Below, one piece after another: positions 58,623-64,000 of a DNA stretch of 64,000 nucleotides. Position 1 is the first letter of the stretch. Each line of letters opens with the position of its first letter. The notes under the pieces were generated by a model. That model did no database searches. It was not told the DNA's origin and was given only the letters and a program-made list of their open reading frames with translations. This stretch comes from Mya arenaria (taxonomy: Eukaryota; Mollusca; Bivalvia; Myida; Myidae). The DNA is taken from positions 16,213,205-16,277,204 of the forward strand of contig NC_069134.1 in assembly GCF_026914265.1 (NCBI RefSeq), given 5' to 3'. The translations under genes and the position numbers were made by a program.

Positions 58623-61600
58623 TTATAAACAACTTACAGCATTCTCTTTGAGTTTAACAGACCAGTCATACTCCTTGAGTTTTGGTATAACAGCTAGAAG
58701 CACGGCGGTAGCCCTTTTGGAGTTTTCAGCAAAAGTCTTCATTACTGCCTCAACGTTCACCTGGAAATGAGTCGTATTGCTTTTGGTTTCGAAGTGCCAG
58801 TAATTCAAATCATTTATATCATATGTTGCCTGACATAATTAATAATTGCTTGCTTTTTACACATGCTGATAGCCTCAACTAGGAGTATATTTTCTTGCAA
58901 TCAGTGTTTGCCTACGAAGAATCAAAAATAAGTAAGAGTAATTGTTGACAGACACAAAACTTCCATATAATTCCAAACCCACTCACTGAGGCTGTATCCT
59001 CCCTCCAGCTATCATAGTCTGTCACGAGCCCCATAGCAGCGTAACACAGTCCAGACTCCCTTGCAAGCACAACCTGAAGAAGTAAGCCTGGTTGAATAAG
59101 CTGTGTAGAACTTTTGAAGTGACCAAAAAGAATTATGACAGTTCCACTGATTACCATGGTTTGACGTAGTGCGGATGACAAAATCCCAGGTGCACAACTT
59201 TATCACATGCTGCTATAGTTTCTTGACTCTAGGTGAAATAGTTTTCAAGTTTTGAATGACACGAGTCCAGAAATCATGGAAGGACGGACAAAAATGTAAG
59301 CTATATTTTATGAATACTATTGTACACTGTAAGACCATGCAAACATGTTTTAATTCTCAGCTGATCAAGGGGCGTAACTACACATTGTCAAATATTTTAG
59401 CCAGTTATGGAACTTGCAATCATGTGCTTATTGCCCAAGCAAACATGATTGTACATGTATTACAAGTATTATGTAAATATCTGTAATGGTTTTCAAGTTT
59501 GACAACATTAGCTTTTGCGCCAAGGCTTTTGCAATAGCTCAACTTTTTCGTCGTAGAACGAACAAACTTAGACCTTGTATCTTTACTCACCTCTGGTACA
59601 GTAGTCATGTTGATACAATGGGCACCCCACCAATTCCACATTTTACTCTCCGCTTTAGATGAGAACCGCGGACCCTCGATAGTCAACATTGTGCCACCGT
59701 TGTGCACCTTGTAATCCAGCTCTGTGGCTGTGTTGAAGATAAACTGTAAAATATGGGAAAGCATAACACAGTAACTAAATGCAACCAAAATGCATGTCAA
59801 TCTTATTATATAAATCTTTTACAATGATGTACATTTACATCAAAGTTCAAGTTTAACAATCTTCAAAACATTCTTCAACTGATTATGAGTATACATGTAC
59901 ATGTACTCATCACCTGAATTGTAGCCAACATCTTTATTAATAGTAAACTAAAATTTACTTCACTAGTAATGGGACAGAAAGGCTCAGCCAGAGGTATGTG
60001 ACATATTCCCTTTGGACCTCCTTCAGTGCCATCATAGAATGTCTGGTCTCTGTGATGGGTTCTAAAGAAGAAATAAACAGTGTTTTTATCAAACAGCAAG
60101 GTGAGGAAAATTTAGAACAAAGCTGGCATGCTGACATTTCAGTATTGATCAGGTGTGTCAGCAGTTTCAAATGATGCTGTTGCTCTTTAATAAATCTTCA
60201 ATAACAGGACCATTACCCTTACATTATCAGCATTTGTAATTCAAAGTATAATAAAAAAAACAATGGGATTATATACGATGTGTATACTCTTTTAGTTATG
60301 TCTGAGACCACAACATAAATTTTAATGCCATAATTATACAACACCTGTCAATGAATTGGTCGAGCACCACAATGTCGCCAGGGTGGATGCCCTCCTGTAG
60401 GGAACCGCAGGCCGTGGTTACCACAATGTGGGTACAGCCCTCTTCTTTCAGTGCCCAGATGTTTGCTCGATAGTTGACACGGCCAGGCATGATTGAGTGA
60501 CCTCGGGCATGTCTGTTGATAAAAGAAAAATGTTTTCAATTCAATTTATTGGTACAATATGTTAGTAATTGAAGTAACTTGTTTAACACATTTAATACAT
60601 TCAGATGAAACAAGCTTATGACAAGCATATACAATTATCAGTAGAAAAGTTTTATGCCAGGCAATGGTTAAGACTTTCTTTCAAATGTGGCTTCATATGT
60701 ACTGTCTACAAAATGACAGTTCTTCTAAAATAATAAAAAGAAGCATATATATATATGTGACTTACCTTGAAAGCAGGACACAGTCAACATCTCCAATTTT
60801 CCCCAGGAGTAGATTGTCTGACGGCTGAAATGAGTTAAAATAAACCAGTTTACAAATATGAGAAACAAATTTTATTTTAGAATAAATACATGTATATGTT
60901 ATTGTATACAAAGCATGTGATTTGCGTTACCATGTAAGACAGTGATGGTAGTCAATTATCTATAGACATACCTTTCCAAATGGAGTCTCAACTGTTTTCT
61001 CACTTTTGTCTTTCAAAATGTCAGTGTTACTGAGACCTGAACCACCAATTATTCCAACCTGAAACAGATTAAACATGGAGAGACTATGTGAAAAATTGAT
61101 GAGGCAGTGGCAGTCTAGTTATTGTGGAAAGAATTCAATAAAAGCTATGAATTATAATCTGTTTGTTGTTCCATTTCATTACTTCCCAGCCAGCAATCCT
61201 ATATAGATAGATATTGGCATATGATCTGAATTTCGGCAGATCAGCCCAATTATGGCCTGATAACAGTCCGATATTTATTAGGGATGGCAATGAGTACCCC
61301 AGTACTCGAGTACTCGATCTATCGTCCGAGTACTCGAGTACCAAATCACTACTCAAGTACTCGGAAATTGTTTTAAAAAATCTATGTAAAATCACCAAAT
61401 ACACGATTTACAGATGAAGTATCAGATCTGGTTAGTTGCCAAGAGGACAATTTACGGTCCTTAATCCCCGCTGTGTACACAATTGAGCCTAATAAATTAG
61501 TTCAGAGTTGCAAACTGTCAACAGAGGGCCCCTATTTCCAATTAGCACTGACGTCAGTTAACGAAGTTTTGATAGCGGTACTTTCACCTACACAATTCTA

Positions 61601-62954
61601 TTGTTTACCAATTAGGGACCTTTCACCAAACAATGGACGCTAACGAGCGAACGAGAAGCGACCGTTACGAGCATTGATTTCTTAATGGGAGTATTTTAAC
61701 TATATTTGCAATGATTATCACAATTGATTGGTTGATATCTTAAATCAAGAATTATGAATATTAATGAGGTAAAACAATAATACAGTACGAAATAATTCTT
61801 TCATTATTTTTATGTATGCTATTAATTTTCGTTCATTGTAATTCAGATTGATGTTTATTATAAATTTCTATTATCTACACGTTCAAATTAAATCCGGGTT
61901 TAACTTTCCAGCTATAGCAATTTTGCAGTGCATACTTAATATAAACAAAATCATGAAAATGAAATGAAAAAGACAAAATTTAAAGCATGAAACAACCTTC
62001 GTTTTCCTTTAATTTAATGTTCTGTTTAAGTACATAATGAAAGTCTAATTTAAAGATGAAAATTACCAATAATACGACCAACGCACAATATACGCCATGA
62101 ACGATACATGTATACACGATCTTGTCTTTCCCGAAAACGAATTCATTTTTTCCGAGTAATCGAGTACCCGAGTACTCGATCGGAAGATTGTCCGAGTACT
62201 CGAGTACCAATTTTACTACTCGTTGCCTTCCCTAATATTTATGTATTAAAATTATGTGTATTCTAGACTGAAGCTACATTCTAAATAATATGTTTAAATA
62301 ACTAAAATACTCATAGTATATACTGAATACTTGACAAGTGCTTTTGAACATATCAGAAAATATAGAGGTCCTGATATATTTTTTAATATCAGATAGATGG
62401 TTGGTGAAAATCTTTCTTCTTGAACAAAGTCATTACCTCCCTTGATCTTAATTCACTTCATTTTTCGTTCTTTTGTTTTATAAGTAATTTATGAAAATAA
62501 TTATTAAGTGTTGCTATATTATATATTTTTAGGCAGATTTTGTCATCTATAATAGTTTCATTTAACTTCAGCTGTATGTCTGCATCTTGTGCTACTGACC
62601 TGTCAAGTCCACTTTGCTTAAAGTAATTTACATTTCTAGATAAAGAAAAAGTATATCTTAATAATGCATTTATTTGAATCCACAGGATCTGAAAGAATGT
62701 CAGATGGACAGATGACTAAAGTTATATAGGCCCAATATTGGCCCGATAGATTGATGACAAGAAATTGTTCCATCTTGTATCCAATGGGCAAAGCGATATC
62801 AGATAGATATCATTTATGATATTGTTTATGATATATGTCTGATAAATGAAGTATAATGGTCTGATATATATCTGATATTTGATATGGGATTGCTGGTTGT
62901 GTTAAAAGTAATGTATACACAATGTAGATGTATAGATACCTTGATTGAAGTCAT
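58623..62954 (-). CDS. MTAP: S-methyl-5'-thioadenosine phosphorylase
   Basis: Cleaves methylthioadenosine with phosphate to adenine and methylthioribose-1-phosphate in the cytosol, the first step of methionine salvage after polyamine synthesis. Exons in transcription order: 62954-62940, 61058-60972, 60824-60767 (one end uncertain by a base), 60512-60345, 60061-59959, 59743-59591, 59073-58987 and 58760-58623; about 269 residues (human 283). Signatures: [81 protein letters not shown] and VTDYDSW. The phosphate/substrate residues (S in GGSGL, RH, TTA, NM, DYD) are all present. The RHxxxHxIMP/[10 protein letters not shown] context fits MTAP better than purine nucleoside phosphorylase. The C terminus (..[10 protein letters not shown]) is shorter than human, and a GTAAGT lies just before the stop. 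Confidence 0.96.
61186..62900. mobile_element. AT-rich inverted-repeat element in MTAP intron 1, interrupted
   Basis: Outer ends are CCAGCAATCCTATATAGATA near 61191 and, on the reverse strand, CCAGCAATCCCATATCAAAT near 62895. Further in, both arms carry GATATC/CTGATAT runs and a related GCCCAAT..GGCC block (61243-61256 and about 62730-62746). The hAT-like element at 61279 lies inside it, so this is the older insertion. Without that insert it would be about 0.75 kb. No target duplication could be fixed, so the ends are approximate. Confidence 0.5.
61271..62242. mobile_element. hAT-like non-autonomous DNA transposon in MTAP intron 1
   Basis: The element spans 61279-62234 (956 bp) with a perfect 8-bp target duplication ATATTTAT (61271-61278 and 62235-62242). 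Ends: TAGGGATGGCAATGAGTA at the left; TAGGGAAGGCAACGAGTA at the right, read in reverse. Next to each end are several GAGTACTCGAGTACT-type subterminal repeats, which resemble transposase-binding clusters. An 8-bp duplication with TAGGG ends is the hAT pattern. No transposase frame is present. Confidence 0.9.
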
Positions 62955-64000
62955 TTTGTCTGAAAAAAAAAATGCAATGCATATTAGTTATTAGAACCAT
63001 TGTCAACTGATCAAACATTTTAAACATGCATAACATACTATTATATTTTGATGCATGTATATCAGTAAATGACGTTTATTTGCTTGAAAATGATTTATTT
63101 GCTTGATCTTTTTTCATGTTCTCCTAAAAATTAAAGAAACATCACTATTGGTAAGTTTATTGTCAATGTTTTTGCACTAATACAATTGGCCCACCTCGGT
63201 TTTATGCCTTTATTCCACCAACTGAACAGTAAAATATATTTTTTTATTTAAATGAAAGAAAATCTTTCACTTTCAACATATATGTGGATTTTACTCCCCC
63301 CTGCAACTAATACTGAACAGTTGAACAAGGTATATCATAATCGTAATGACATTTATACAGTATATTAGAAATTTTGTCAGTCATTTCAATGGAAAATTGA
63401 TATTTCAAAACTATATTTTTTTCTGGTTTAAATATTTAACAGAAATCAAATTTAGAAACCGCTTGCAAAAATATTCACCGGTTTTGCTGTTTAATGTACT
63501 CTAGTAGGGTTAAATCTTGTTATTGGTTCCAGGCCAAAGAAAGCGTCTAAGGATAAACACACCTGTACCAGTGTTCGACACTAACGGGGTCCCGGGATCC
63601 CGAGGACACCAATTTTTCGGGAGGGACACCTGAACTTCAAAGTCCGGTGTTCCGTCGGGACACTTAAATTTTGACCGATAAAAGCTAAACATCAATAAAT
63701 AAATAGCGTTTCTTTTATTTATTACATAAATTTAGGTCCCCCTAAATTTCTTAAAAGTGCATGCAAAAATGATATTATTATTAATACGTTGCACACACTA
63801 AAGCGAAAGTGTGGCTGACTTTTTGACTGTAGTTACGTCATGAATCTATAAATAAACAGGTCATTTCACAGTGCGCATGCGGGTTAACACTTCTGTTTTG
63901 TTGTTTACCTTATCAACAAGGTCAGAGGTGACAGGCTGTTATTATCGGTACAATAATTATGTTGAATTAGTTTGTTTATGTGTCAGAACCGCCCAAAAAA
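62955..64000 (-). other. MTAP upstream region
   Basis: The 5' leader and promoter of MTAP are expected here. At about 63568-63665 a GC-rich patch (GTGTTCGACACTAACGGGG; then TCGGGAGGGACACC and CCGTCGGGACAC) looks like part of a dispersed repeat, but I could not define its ends. Otherwise AT-rich with no exon seen. Confidence 0.4.

Noticed and set aside
58623-62954. Purine nucleoside phosphorylase instead of MTAP
   Set aside because: The [22 protein letters not shown] and TTACGSL context and length match MTAP better; a closely related bacterial-type enzyme cannot be fully excluded without alignment.

Overview
The window looks like nuclear DNA of a mollusc, most likely a bivalve. It is AT-rich and holds intron-rich genes with GT-AG splice sites. 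Their products resemble animal (including human) annexin, ITPA, HBS1L, PDCD2 and MTAP. The spaces between exons are filled with tandem repeats, short inverted-repeat DNA transposons, tRNA-derived SINEs and dispersed repeats rich in AGGTCA-type half-sites, a combination I associate with bivalve genomes. The species cannot be fixed from sequence alone.

Layout. 1-4.5 kb: one GC-richer first coding exon of an unrecognised minus-strand gene (1063-1505) and otherwise nothing I can identify. 4.49-24.3 kb: an annexin gene on the plus strand. A proposed 7-codon first exon at 4492-4512 makes its first intron about 15.7 kb, nearly all of it two abutting satellite arrays: a ~35-bp repeat (about 4720-18200, with higher-order structure near 890 and 1775 bp and a 4.4-kb duplication) and a 26-bp repeat (18213-19965). 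Two more tandem arrays sit in the gene, one of which copies the 3' end and splice donor of annexin exon 4. 25.7-28.6 kb: ITPA (minus). 28.7-32.4 kb: a transposon cluster with an internally deleted LINE, a SINE, and two related inverted-repeat elements with 10-bp target duplications, one of them interrupted by a Harbinger-like element. 33.0-50.3 kb: HBS1L (plus), with a 1.8-kb alternative terminal exon that probably encodes the SKI7-like isoform. 51.2-55.4 kb: PDCD2 (plus). 58.6-63.0 kb: MTAP (minus), whose first intron carries nested transposons.

How the genes fit together. HBS1L (ribosome rescue and, through the alternative exon, probably the exosome/SKI connection) and PDCD2 (in other species a chaperone for ribosomal protein uS5) both concern translation. 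ITPA and MTAP are purine housekeeping enzymes. ITPA and HBS1L are divergent, HBS1L and PDCD2 are head-to-tail 0.9 kb apart, and PDCD2 and MTAP are convergent. I see no operon-like arrangement. The most interesting items are the SKI7-like exon with eight copies of an LSLxDLAKxH motif, the satellite-filled annexin intron, two independent tandem amplifications of exon-end/splice-donor sequence, and the nested transposons with clean target duplications.
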